A DNA stretch of 64,000 bases, taken from the NCBI GenBank assembly GCA_902625125.1, contig CACOAB010000004.1, positions 1 through 64,000 on the forward strand. The letters are read 5' to 3'. Made by a program: the position numbers and the translations under genes. Within the stretch, counting starts at the first letter, position 1; every line of letters starts with the position of its first letter. The notes beneath the pieces are model-generated. The model did not search any database and was not told where the DNA came from. It was given only the letters and a program-made list of their open reading frames with translations. Origin of the DNA: an uncultured Pelagibacteraceae bacterium. Lineage in GTDB: Bacteria; Pseudomonadota; Alphaproteobacteria; Pelagibacterales; Pelagibacteraceae. This document shows, piece by piece, positions 1 to 9,384 of the stretch.

Positions 1-629
1 GCACGAGCTTCATCAACTGTTAGAAGTCTTTTTCCAACAGATGTAGCAGATTTGATAGAGTTACCTCCAAATAAACATGCCATTACAACGTCGCCACTTA
101 CTAATGCAGCAGCACCCTCTTCAGGGTCCATAGCGATAATGTTCATTTTTTTTCTGTCAGCACCAACTATTTTCATACTTTCTGTGAAAACGTATTCAGC
201 CATAGTTCCTAGTGGAACTGCAACTTTCTTACCTTCAAGTTCAGAAGCATTAGCTTTAGTAATACCAGACTTGTTAGAAGTAACACATGTTGTTCCTCCC
301 ATTCCGTATTCCATTGCAACGTCTACCAAACTGATAGGTGCTTTAGCCTTAACGGCATTTATGTAAGGCATTAGACCTTGTGAGTAAGAGATATCAATAT
401 CTCCTGCTAACATAGCATCGGTCATTGCTACACCATTAGTGAAGTTTGTCCACTTAACTGGTACACCAAGTGCTTTCGAATATGCTTTTTTGTTCATGTC
501 CTCAAGATTTGGAGATGGCCATTCCAAAAAGTACGCAACTCTTACCTCTTTAGCAGCTGAATTAGCTACAGTAGCAGTTAGAGTGAACGCAAATAAAATC
601 CCAAGAACTGTGCTTATTATTTTTTTCAT
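1..629 (-). CDS. tauA: Taurine/aliphatic-sulfonate-type ABC transporter substrate-binding protein, partial (C-terminus beyond window start)
   Basis: Reverse-strand reading from ATG at 629: MKKIISTVLGILFAFTLTATVANSAAKEVRVAYFLEWPSPNLEDMNKKAYSKALGVPVKW..., signal peptide plus TauA-like fold; open to window edge so absent from ORF track; divergent from tpa/ald. Confidence 0.82.
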   Translation of the reverse strand, partial: MKKIISTVLGILFAFTLTATVANSAAKEVRVAYFLEWPSPNLEDMNKKAYSKALGVPVKWTNFTNGVAMTDAMLAGDIDISYSQGLMPYINAVKAKAPISLVDVAMEYGMGGTTCVTSNKSGITKANASELEGKKVAVPLGTMAEYVFTESMKIVGADRKKMNIIAMDPEEGAAALVSGDVVMACLFGGNSIKSATSVGKRLLTVDEAR

Positions 630-784
630 AGTTCTCCCATATGGTTTGTTTAATTTGAAGATTTAAAATGAAATTTGATAAGAAGTAAACAATAGATTAA
701 GTGTGCTTGACCATATTGATTTTACAACCAATGATTGTATGTTATATTTCTTGTCAAACTATAACAATAGTCTAAAAACAAATT

Positions 785-2128
785 ATGAGTTCATCAAATA
801 GAACAAACATACCTAATTCTTTAAATGAGCATTGGATGCCATTTACAGATAATAAAAATTTTAAAAAAAATCCAAGATTAATAACTGATGCTAAAGGGGT
901 TTATTTAACAAATCATCAAGGTAAAAAAATGATTGATGCAAGTTCAGGATTATTTTGCAATCCACTTGGACATGGACGTAAAGAAATCACTGAAGCTGTT
1001 TCAAAACAATTAGATAAATTAGATTATTGCCAACCATTTAATCAAGGTTATGGTGGTTCTTTTGAATTGGCTACAAGAATAGCTAAAAAAACTCCTGAGG
1101 GAATAAATAGAATATTTTATACAATTTGTGGATCTACCGCAGTTGAGACAGCAATAAAGATAGCAATCGCTTATCATAGAGCAAAAGGTGACTCAAAACG
1201 ATTTAGATTTGTTGGTCGTGAAAGAGGGTATCATGGAATGAATATTGGAGCGACTACTGTTGGTGGAATGATTAATAACGTCAAAACTTTTGCGAGTGTT
1301 TTAATGCCTGGTGTTCAACACATGAGACACACTCATTTACCTGAACATAAATTTGTTAAAGGTCAACCAGATACTGGCGTTGAGATGGCAGAAGATTTAG
1401 AGCGTATAGCTATGAATTTTGGAGGAGAAAATATTGCAGCCTGTATCGTTGAACCTATTGCGGGATCAACTGGAACATTAGTTCCTCCTAAAGGTTATTT
1501 AAAAAGAATAAGAGAAATTTGTGATAAACACGGTATTCTATTAATTTTTGATGAAGTTATAACTGGATGGGGAAGAACCGGATCAGCATTTGCATCTCAA
1601 GAGTTCGGTGTCACCCCTGATATGATTACAATGGCTAAAGCAACGACAAACGGTGTTATTCCAATGGGAGTAGTCGCGGTTAAAGAAGAAATGTATGATG
1701 CTGTATTAGACTCTTCAAAAAACCCAGAAGGTACTCCTGAATTATTTCATGGGTATACTTATTCAGGAATTCCTGCAGCTGTTGCAGCAGGGCTAGCTGT
1801 GCAAGATATTTTTGATAAAGAGGACATTTTTAATAGAGCAAAAGAGATGTCACCTTATTTTCAAGACGGATTACAATCTTTAAAAGATTTAAAAGAAGTT
1901 GTGAGTATTAGAGGTTACGGAATGATGGGTGGTGTTGAAATGAGAATGAAGGATAAGCCTGGAAAATCTGGTTTTCAAACTTTTAAACATTGTTACGATG
2001 CAGGGGTTAATTTCAAAAACACTGGAGATACATTAATCATAGCTCCACAGTTTATCTGTGAAAAAAAACACATTGACGAAATTATAGAAAAATTAAGAAC
2101 AGGTATATCAAACTATTCAAAGTCATAA
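785..2128 (+). CDS. tpa: Class III aminotransferase, probable taurine-pyruvate aminotransferase
   Basis: 447 aa PLP class III aminotransferase (LIFDEVITGWGRTG, MAKATTNG); context tauA and alanine dehydrogenase. Confidence 0.85.
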   Translation: MSSSNRTNIPNSLNEHWMPFTDNKNFKKNPRLITDAKGVYLTNHQGKKMIDASSGLFCNPLGHGRKEITEAVSKQLDKLDYCQPFNQGYGGSFELATRIAKKTPEGINRIFYTICGSTAVETAIKIAIAYHRAKGDSKRFRFVGRERGYHGMNIGATTVGGMINNVKTFASVLMPGVQHMRHTHLPEHKFVKGQPDTGVEMAEDLERIAMNFGGENIAACIVEPIAGSTGTLVPPKGYLKRIREICDKHGILLIFDEVITGWGRTGSAFASQEFGVTPDMITMAKATTNGVIPMGVVAVKEEMYDAVLDSSKNPEGTPELFHGYTYSGIPAAVAAGLAVQDIFDKEDIFNRAKEMSPYFQDGLQSLKDLKEVVSIRGYGMMGGVEMRMKDKPGKSGFQTFKHCYDAGVNFKNTGDTLIIAPQFICEKKHIDEIIEKLRTGISNYSKS

Positions 2129-3247
2129 ATGATTATCGGAGTTCCAAAGGAGATTAAGCTTCAAGAGCACAGAATCGGACTGACACCAGAAAGCGTCAAA
2201 GCTCTTACAGATAGAAACCACGAAGTATTAGTTGAAAATAACGGAGGATTCGAAGCTGGATTCACTAATGATGATTATTTAAATGCTGGTGCAAAAATTA
2301 TTAAAACTCCAGAGGAAATTTTCAAAAAAGCAGAACTAATAGTAAAAGTTAAAGAGCCTCAAATGAAAGAGGTTAAAATGATAAGAGAAGGTCAAATTAT
2401 ATACACATACCTTCACTTAGCGGCTGCTAAAGAATTAACCCTAGGTTTGATGAAAACAAAATCAATTTGTATAGCTTATGAAACAGTTACAGATGATAGC
2501 GGTCGTTTACCATTATTAGCCCCTATGAGTGCAGTGGCAGGAAGGATGTCCGTTCAAGCCGGCGCACATGCTTTAGAAAAAAATCAAAAAGGCAGAGGTT
2601 TATTAATAGGCGGTGCACCCGGGGTGGATCCAGCTAATGTTGTTATTTTAGGAGGTGGTGTTGTTGGAGAAAATGCTGCAATAATCGCCACAGGCATGAG
2701 AGGAAATGTTTATATAGTCGACAAATCAAAAAAAAGATTAGAGGAACTTCATAAACAATTTGGAGATAAAATTATTCCAACAGAGAGTGACAAAACTGAT
2801 TTAAAAAAATTGATCTCTGAATGCGATTTATTAGTAGGAGGGGTGTTAATTCCTGGAGCAGAAGCACCTAAATTAGTAACGAAAGAAATGATCAAAACTA
2901 TGAAAAGAGGTTCGGTAATTGTCGATGTCGCGATTGATCAAGGAGGGTGTGTAGAAACAAGCAAACCAACTACTCACGCAAACCCAACATTCCTAGTGGA
3001 TGATGTTGTTCATTACTGTGTAGCTAATATGCCCGGCGGCGTGCCAAGAACATCCACCATGGCTCTTAATAAAGCTACATTACCACTTTTATTAAAATTA
3101 GCTGATCAAGGTTACAAAAAAACTCTTTCAGAAAATAAAAATTATTTGGCAGGTCTAAATGTTTATAGAGGAAACATTACTTTTAAAGGCGTATCAGACG
3201 CATTCGATTTAAAATATACGCCAGCAGCTGACTTATTAAAAAACTAA
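2129..3247 (+). CDS. ald: Alanine dehydrogenase
   Basis: 372 aa, MIIGVPKEIKLQEHRIGLTPESV..., NAD-binding GGGVVGENAA; abuts tpa with no gap. Confidence 0.93.
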   Translation: MIIGVPKEIKLQEHRIGLTPESVKALTDRNHEVLVENNGGFEAGFTNDDYLNAGAKIIKTPEEIFKKAELIVKVKEPQMKEVKMIREGQIIYTYLHLAAAKELTLGLMKTKSICIAYETVTDDSGRLPLLAPMSAVAGRMSVQAGAHALEKNQKGRGLLIGGAPGVDPANVVILGGGVVGENAAIIATGMRGNVYIVDKSKKRLEELHKQFGDKIIPTESDKTDLKKLISECDLLVGGVLIPGAEAPKLVTKEMIKTMKRGSVIVDVAIDQGGCVETSKPTTHANPTFLVDDVVHYCVANMPGGVPRTSTMALNKATLPLLLKLADQGYKKTLSENKNYLAGLNVYRGNITFKGVSDAFDLKYTPAADLLKN

Positions 3248-3248
3248 A

Positions 3249-5681
3249 ATGCAAGCACTTCCACATGAAGCTAAAGTGGTTGTTATTGGTGGTGGTATCG
3301 CAGGCTGTTCTGCTGCTTATCACTTAGCTGATAATGGGTGGGATACAGTGCTAATTGAAAGAGATGTATTAACATCAGGAACTACATGGCATGCTGCGGG
3401 GATGGTTACTCAATTAGGAACAACTCCACAAATTACTAAAATAAGAAAAAATTCTGTTAAATTTTATAATAATCTAAAAGACATTACTGGTCTTGATACA
3501 AGCTTTAAACAAACAGGCACAATAAACATTGCAACAACAAAATCAAGACATCAAGAATTTATGAGACAAAAAACAATGTCTAAGTTATTTAATTTAGATA
3601 TTGAAATTATAGATAAAAAAAAATTTAAAGATCTTTATCCCATAGCAACAAATGCAGATATGTATAGTGGATTGTACATACCAAAAGACGGTCAAGCAGA
3701 TCCTGAAATTTTAACAAAAACTATTTCAATCGCAGCTAAAAAAAAAGGAGTAAAGATTATTGAAAAATGTAAATTAGAAAAAATTCTTAAGAGAGGAAAT
3801 CAGATTAGAGGAGTTAAGACTAACCTTGGAACTATTAATTGTGAGTATATAGTTTTATGTGCTGGAATGTGGTCTAGGCAAATTGGAGAGGCTGCTGGAG
3901 TTAGTATACCTCTTTACCCGAATGAACATTTTTACATGATTACAGAAGATTTTAAAAATTTACCAAAAAATCTTCCAACTTTTAGAGATCCAGATACTTA
4001 CTTATATGCAAGAGAATATAATGGAAAAATGATGCTTGGCATTTTTGAACCTAATGCCAAAAACGCTTTTAAAAAAACGGGCAAAGTGCCAAATAATTTT
4101 TCTTTTGGTGAGTTTAAAGTTAATAAAAAATATACTGAAATGCTTCATCAATTGGCTGCAAAAAGAATTCCAAAAGTTAAAAACCTTAAAATTGAGAAGT
4201 ATTTTTCAGGTCCAGAGTCATTCACACCAGATAGCAATTTCCTTCTTGGTGAAACAGAGGAGATTAAAAATTTTTATGTTTGTTGTGGATTTAACAGTAT
4301 TGGAATTGGATCATCCGGAGGAGCAGGTAAAGCAGTTGCAGAATGGATGATTAAAGGACATACAGATCAAGATTTGTTTAGCCTTGACGTGAAAAGGTTT
4401 GAAAAATTTAATTCATCTTTAAAGTTTATTAAAGAGAGAACCACAGAAACACTTGGAAATCTTTTTAAAATGCATTGGCCCTATAAACAATTAGAAACTT
4501 CAAGAAATATAAAACTTTTGCCTTATCATAAAGAGTTAAAAAAATTAGGTGCTTGTTTTGGACAAATGGCAGGTTACGAAAGACCAATGTGGTTTTCAAA
4601 AAATAAAAAACCAATTTATAAATACAGTTACGGAGTTCAAAACTGGTATAAATCAGCGAAGAGAGAGTGCAATAACACAAGAAATAATTTAGGTTTTTTT
4701 GATCTAACACCTTTTGTAAAATTTGATTTAAGTGGTCAACATGCACATGATCAACTTCAGTATCTTTGTGCGAACAATATTAAAAATACTGAAGGAAGAA
4801 CTACCTACACACAAATGCTAAATCCATCAGGTGGAATAGAGGCTGATATAACAGTGAGTTGTTTAAAAAAAAACTATTTCAGAATTATTTGTCCTGCGTT
4901 GGCTAGAAGTCATAACAAATCTCATATTCTAAAAAATTTAAAAAAAAAAGTAAAGTTTGAAGATGTTACTGAAAAATATTCGTGTGTAGGGTTGTTTGGA
5001 CCAAATAGTAGAAAATTTTTAACAGAATTATTTGGAAATTATTTTTCTAATGAGAATTTTCCTTTTTCAAGAGGAATGTATATAAAAACCTCAAATATTA
5101 AAGTTTGGTTTCAAAGATTATCTTTTATAGGTGAACTAGGTTGGGAAATTTATATTCCAATTAAAAAAACTAATATTATTTTTGAAAAAATAAAAAAATT
5201 AGGAAAAAAATATAAGCTTACTTATTCAGGAATGCATGCATTAGACATTCTTCGATTAGAAAAAAAATTCTTACATTGGGGTCATGATATTACTTCAGAA
5301 AATAATCCATTCGAGTCAGGATTATCATTTGCAGTAAATTTTAAAAAAAAAGAGAAATTTATTGGAAGAGAAATGTTGGAAAAAATAAAAGAGAAACCTT
5401 TAACTAAAAGATTAGAACTTTTTTCTCTCAAAAATAGTTTTAAACCAGGAGAACCTTTATTGCTTCATGATGAACCCATATTTAAAGATAAAGAAATTGT
5501 TGGATATACTACAAGCTCAAACTTTTCTTTCTGTTATAATAAGAATATTTGCCTAGCGTATGTTAAAAGTGCAATAAAGGACAACGACAATATTTTTATT
5601 GAGGTAGAAGGCACTAAATATCCTCTAAATTTAGAAAAAAATCCATTACACGACCCATCAACTAGATTAATGAGAAGTTAA
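3249..5681 (+). CDS. FAD-dependent dimethylglycine/sarcosine dehydrogenase-like protein with GcvT-type folate domain
   Basis: 810 aa; GGGIAGCSAAYHLA FAD motif, TSGTTWHAAGM (flavinylation-type WH), C-terminal GcvT-like aminomethyltransferase domain. Confidence 0.85.
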   Translation: MQALPHEAKVVVIGGGIAGCSAAYHLADNGWDTVLIERDVLTSGTTWHAAGMVTQLGTTPQITKIRKNSVKFYNNLKDITGLDTSFKQTGTINIATTKSRHQEFMRQKTMSKLFNLDIEIIDKKKFKDLYPIATNADMYSGLYIPKDGQADPEILTKTISIAAKKKGVKIIEKCKLEKILKRGNQIRGVKTNLGTINCEYIVLCAGMWSRQIGEAAGVSIPLYPNEHFYMITEDFKNLPKNLPTFRDPDTYLYAREYNGKMMLGIFEPNAKNAFKKTGKVPNNFSFGEFKVNKKYTEMLHQLAAKRIPKVKNLKIEKYFSGPESFTPDSNFLLGETEEIKNFYVCCGFNSIGIGSSGGAGKAVAEWMIKGHTDQDLFSLDVKRFEKFNSSLKFIKERTTETLGNLFKMHWPYKQLETSRNIKLLPYHKELKKLGACFGQMAGYERPMWFSKNKKPIYKYSYGVQNWYKSAKRECNNTRNNLGFFDLTPFVKFDLSGQHAHDQLQYLCANNIKNTEGRTTYTQMLNPSGGIEADITVSCLKKNYFRIICPALARSHNKSHILKNLKKKVKFEDVTEKYSCVGLFGPNSRKFLTELFGNYFSNENFPFSRGMYIKTSNIKVWFQRLSFIGELGWEIYIPIKKTNIIFEKIKKLGKKYKLTYSGMHALDILRLEKKFLHWGHDITSENNPFESGLSFAVNFKKKEKFIGREMLEKIKEKPLTKRLELFSLKNSFKPGEPLLLHDEPIFKDKEIVGYTTSSNFSFCYNKNICLAYVKSAIKDNDNIFIEVEGTKYPLNLEKNPLHDPSTRLMRS

Positions 5682-5767
5682 CTCATTTTGGGTCAAGTCT
5701 TTTTTTGAAACCCATTTTGCCCTTCTCTTATGTTTTAAATTTTAACGCATTCTGATTAGATATTGTC

Positions 5768-5953
5768 ATGAGTACACAATTCAATCTCGATAATGATCGT
5801 GCAAACTTTTCACACTCAGAAGGAAGAGTAAAAGTTACAGACTTACTATCAAGATTAAATGAAGAAAAGAAGATTGAGAAAAAGAGAAATCTAGCATTAG
5901 GTGTTGCCGCTGTATCAGCAGTCACTGTTTTTGGTATAATTCTAACCATTTAA
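5768..5953 (+). CDS. Small hypothetical protein with C-terminal TM segment
   Basis: 61 aa ORF with a plausible hydrophobic C-terminal helix (LALGVAAVSAVTVFGIILTI); fills the gap between genes. Confidence 0.55.
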   Translation: MSTQFNLDNDRANFSHSEGRVKVTDLLSRLNEEKKIEKKRNLALGVAAVSAVTVFGIILTI

Positions 5954-6030
5954 ATAACCATTATCAGCAATTTGTAACGTTAACTAATTAATGATTTAGT
6001 TAATCAAATATATTATAAATTTCGCAATTG

Positions 6031-6106
6031 GCGAGGTAGCTCAGTTGGTTAGAGCACAGGACTCATAAGCCTGGGGTCGGCGGTTCGAATCCGCCCCTCG
6101 CTACCA
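6031..6106 (+). tRNA. tRNA-Met (CAT)
   Basis: Cloverleaf GGCGAGG...CTCATAA...GGTTCGAATCC...CCTCGCTACCA; anticodon CAT; encoded CCA. Confidence 0.95.
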
Positions 6107-6110
6107 AATA

Positions 6111-6641
6111 TCAAAGATATTTAATTTTTTTTCTAAACTCTCTTAAGGTCATTAATTTTTTATCTTTTTTTGAGACTTTAATTTTCTTTGATAAATTTAA
6201 CTTTAATTCAGGATCTTTATAAATGATGCCATTCTCATATTTTGGGGCATAATAATTGTCTAATTTATAATAAATTATATTTTCTTTATCTAAACTCAAG
6301 TACGCATGAGCGAAACCAGATGGTATAAAAAGACCTAAAGCATTATTCCTAGACAGAATTATTTTAAAAACTTTACCAAAAGTTTTAGATTTTTTTCTTA
6401 AATCTATAACAATATCAAGAATTCTACCTTTTAATACGTTTACAAATTTTGATTGTTTATTTCTAGTTTGAAAGTGAAATCCTCTAAATATATTTTGCTT
6501 AGAACTAGTACAGTACTCAAAAATAAATTTTTTCTTTAGAATTTTGTTATTGAAGGTTTCTCTTAAAACGCCCCTGTTATCATAATTATTTTTTTGTTTT
6601 ACTATTAGCAAATCTTTAAATTTTGTTTTTTTAACAATCAT
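6111..6641 (-). CDS. rfbC: dTDP-4-dehydrorhamnose 3,5-epimerase family protein
   Basis: 176 aa; RmlC motifs FRGFHFQ, VIDLRKKSKTFGK, LFIPSGFAHAYLSL. Confidence 0.85.
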   Translation of the reverse strand: MIVKKTKFKDLLIVKQKNNYDNRGVLRETFNNKILKKKFIFEYCTSSKQNIFRGFHFQTRNKQSKFVNVLKGRILDIVIDLRKKSKTFGKVFKIILSRNNALGLFIPSGFAHAYLSLDKENIIYYKLDNYYAPKYENGIIYKDPELKLNLSKKIKVSKKDKKLMTLREFRKKIKYL

Positions 6642-7330
6642 AGTCGTATCATTTTCTTTAATTTCTTTAAATTCATATCAATTCTTTTCGGAAATTCACC
6701 TTTTGAAAATTTTTTTTTTATGTTTTTATTATCTTTTTTTGCAAATTTATAAATTGATTGACTGGGCCCACCCACATTAACAACGCCTTTTTTATTAAGA
6801 ATTTTTGGTATTATTTTTGCCACGTCTTCTTGATAAATAAAATTCGATTTTACATTTGCATATGCTTTTTTATGTATGAATGGTTTTTCGGTCATACATA
6901 ATCTTATAACCAATGAATGTTTATACATTTGTACGGCACATTCTCCACCTAATTTAGACCATGCATAGTTATTCCATGGTTTTAGTGCATCTTCCTCTTT
7001 ATAATTACCTTTTGTACCTGGGTACACATAACTCGTGGACAAATAAATCATTTTAATTTTACGTTTAGAAGCTTCTTTCACTAAATTACAAGTACCAATG
7101 ATATTAAGATCGATACTTTTATCTATATTTTTATTGTGAGCACTCATTGGTCTAGATAATCCAGCTAAATGTAAAATATGAGTTGGTTTATATTTTTTTA
7201 AATTTTTAGAAATAGAAATAGTTGATAAAATATTTAATTGCTTTTTATTTGTAAAAATAAATCTATTATTAGATTTTTTGAGAATTCTACCAAACCTCCC
7301 GTCAGATCCTGTAATAAGAATTTTTTGCAT
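6638..7330 (-). CDS. NAD-dependent epimerase/dTDP-4-dehydrorhamnose reductase-like (SDR) protein
   Basis: GSDGRFG NAD motif, YAWSK (YxxxK) active site; ATG at 7330 preferred over track TTG at 7333; ATGA overlap with rfbC. Confidence 0.8.
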   Translation of the reverse strand: MQKILITGSDGRFGRILKKSNNRFIFTNKKQLNILSTISISKNLKKYKPTHILHLAGLSRPMSAHNKNIDKSIDLNIIGTCNLVKEASKRKIKMIYLSTSYVYPGTKGNYKEEDALKPWNNYAWSKLGGECAVQMYKHSLVIRLCMTEKPFIHKKAYANVKSNFIYQEDVAKIIPKILNKKGVVNVGGPSQSIYKFAKKDNKNIKKKFSKGEFPKRIDMNLKKLKKMIRL

Positions 7331-7425
7331 CAAACGATCAGAAACTTTAAATGATCTTTATTTATCCTTATATTTTTATAAGTTATTTCATCCAAACAAC
7401 CAATATTGTAACTCTTTTTAATCAT
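7330..7425 (-). pseudogene. 31-codon ORF resembling the C-terminal tail of glucose-1-phosphate thymidylyltransferase (RmlA remnant or micro-ORF)
   Basis: Translation MIKKSYNIGCLDEITYKNIRINKDHLKFLIV resembles the RmlA tail (xCxEEIAYRxGxIxxxQL); ATGA overlap with rfbB stop and TGATG overlap with downstream start. Confidence 0.55.
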
Positions 7426-8447
7426 ATTTTTAAACCCAACCTCTTTTCATAATTTTTTTTTGAAATACCTTTAAGGAAGTTTTTATTACTTAAATACCAA
7501 TGAATTGTGTCTTTTAAACCTTCCTCAAAATTTATTTTCGGTTTCCATTTTAATTGTTTGAAAATCTTTTTATTATTTAAAGAGTATCGGAAGTCGTGAC
7601 CAGGTCTATCTTTGACAAATTTTATTTTAGTTTTTGTACCAATATTTATTTTCATAGCCTTACAAATTTTGATTATCTTTTTTACTAAATCTATGTTCTT
7701 AAGATTTATCCCAGAACCAACATTGTAGCACTCACCATTTTTACCATTTAAATAAAGCCTGAATAAGGCTTCACAATGATCATTAACATGTATCCACTCC
7801 CTAGTATTTTTTCCTTTTGCATAAATAGGAAGTTCTTTATTATTAAATATATTTGAAATCATTTTTGGAATTAATTTTTCAGGAAATTGATAGGGGCCAT
7901 AATTATTGCAACAATTAGTTATTACTGCTTTTAAATTATAGGTTTTGATATAAGAATTTACCAAATGATTTGAACTTGCTTTAGATGCTGAATATGGGGA
8001 GCTCGGGTCGTATCTATGTTTTTCATCAGACTTAAATCCTTTTTTAATATCACCATAGACTTCGTCAGTAGAAACATGAATTAATTTTGGAGTAATTCCT
8101 TTTTTTTGCAAAAATCTAAGAGATTCTAACAAGCCAAACATTCCATTTATATTAGTATGAACAAAGTTACTTGGACCATCAATTGATCTATCCACGTGCG
8201 TTTCAGCTGCTAGATTAAAAATTACTTTTGGATTATATTTTTTAATTATTTTAGTAATCCTATTTTTATTTACAATATCAACTTTAATCAATCTATAATT
8301 TTTAGGGGTTCTGATAGTGCTCTTGTATGCGTTAGACGCGTAAGTTAATTTGTCTAAATTAATTACAAAATATTTTTTATTTATTAGATAATCTACTAAG
8401 TTACTTCCTATAAATCCGGATCCACCTGTAACGATGATTTTTTTCAT
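7422..8447 (-). CDS. rfbB: dTDP-glucose 4,6-dehydratase
   Basis: 341 aa; GGSGFIGSNLV, HVSTDEVYGD, YSASKA, NNYGPYQFPEKLIP. Confidence 0.95.
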   Translation of the reverse strand: MKKIIVTGGSGFIGSNLVDYLINKKYFVINLDKLTYASNAYKSTIRTPKNYRLIKVDIVNKNRITKIIKKYNPKVIFNLAAETHVDRSIDGPSNFVHTNINGMFGLLESLRFLQKKGITPKLIHVSTDEVYGDIKKGFKSDEKHRYDPSSPYSASKASSNHLVNSYIKTYNLKAVITNCCNNYGPYQFPEKLIPKMISNIFNNKELPIYAKGKNTREWIHVNDHCEALFRLYLNGKNGECYNVGSGINLKNIDLVKKIIKICKAMKINIGTKTKIKFVKDRPGHDFRYSLNNKKIFKQLKWKPKINFEEGLKDTIHWYLSNKNFLKGISKKNYEKRLGLKI

Positions 8448-8525
8448 TTATATTAAGAAATATTAGCCTAATGTGTTAAATTATTAAAAGAATTATCATA
8501 TAAAATCAAATACTATTATGAAAAG

Positions 8526-9359
8526 ATGGAATCAAAAGAACTTACTATTGTAATTGTTACATTTAAAAGTGAGGACAAAATATTTGATTGTTTAAAATCA
8601 ATTTCTAATGAAATACAGGTAATTGTAGTTGAAAATTCAAATAATCATATTTTAAAAAACAAACTAGAAGAAAATTTTTCTAATGTAAAATGCATTCTTA
8701 CAGGAGAGAATAAGGGTTATGCTGTTGCTAATAATATTGGATTAAAACTCGTCAAAACTAAGTATGGCCTTGTGTTAAACCCTGATACAATAATGGGAAA
8801 AGAAGCAATAAAAAATTTTTTTATTTCTGCTAAAATGAATAAAGATTTTTGGTTAATTGGTCCAGCCAACGATCAGATGGTTAATTTAACTTTTGAAAAA
8901 GAAAATCTCAAAGAAGTAGAAAATCTAAAAGGTTTTGCGATCTTTTTTAACATAGAAATGTTTAAGAATAATTTTTTTGACGAAAATTTTTTTTTATATT
9001 TTGAAGAAATTGATCTATGCCAAAGAGTAAAAAAAAGTGAAGGTAAAATATTTTTGGATAAAAATATCATTATTAATCATGAAGGAGCAAGTTCCGTTAA
9101 TAAAACTAATGAGATAGAACTTGAAAAAAATAGAAACTGGCATTGGATGTGGTCAACTTTTTATTACCATAAAAAATATAAAGGCTTTTTCTTAGCTTTT
9201 ATAATTACGTTTCCAAAATTATTATCGGCCATGGTAAAAACTTTATTTTATTCTTTGATATTTAATAAAAAAAAAAAAGATATTTATCTATCAAGGTTAA
9301 GTGGTATTTTTAATTCTATCATTGGTAAAAAATCTTGGTACAGACCAGCATTAGATTGA
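8526..9359 (+). CDS. Glycosyltransferase family 2 protein (rhamnosyltransferase-like)
   Basis: 277 aa GT2; TIVIVTFKSEDKI, GYAVANNIGL, NPDT motif. Confidence 0.85.
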   Translation: MESKELTIVIVTFKSEDKIFDCLKSISNEIQVIVVENSNNHILKNKLEENFSNVKCILTGENKGYAVANNIGLKLVKTKYGLVLNPDTIMGKEAIKNFFISAKMNKDFWLIGPANDQMVNLTFEKENLKEVENLKGFAIFFNIEMFKNNFFDENFFLYFEEIDLCQRVKKSEGKIFLDKNIIINHEGASSVNKTNEIELEKNRNWHWMWSTFYYHKKYKGFFLAFIITFPKLLSAMVKTLFYSLIFNKKKKDIYLSRLSGIFNSIIGKKSWYRPALD

Positions 9360-9384
9360 TTTATTGGTTATAAAAATATAAAAA

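Noticed and set aside
52-666. Plus-strand ORFs 52..366 and 439..666
   Set aside because: They lie antisense to the clear partial TauA-like gene on the minus strand; proteins show no recognizable domain.
4036-4746. ORFs 4036..4350 (+) and 4465..4746 (-) inside the flavoprotein gene
   Set aside because: Alternate-frame artefacts within an intact 810-aa CDS.
5728-5949. 73-aa minus-strand ORF opposite the 61-aa small gene
   Set aside because: Mirror of 5768..5953; the plus-strand version has a better TM profile and operon orientation.
5980-6003. TTAACTAA-n8-TTAGTTAA inverted repeat upstream of tRNA-Met
   Set aside because: AT-only 8-bp arms in AT-rich DNA without U-tract or known motif; expected by chance at this composition.
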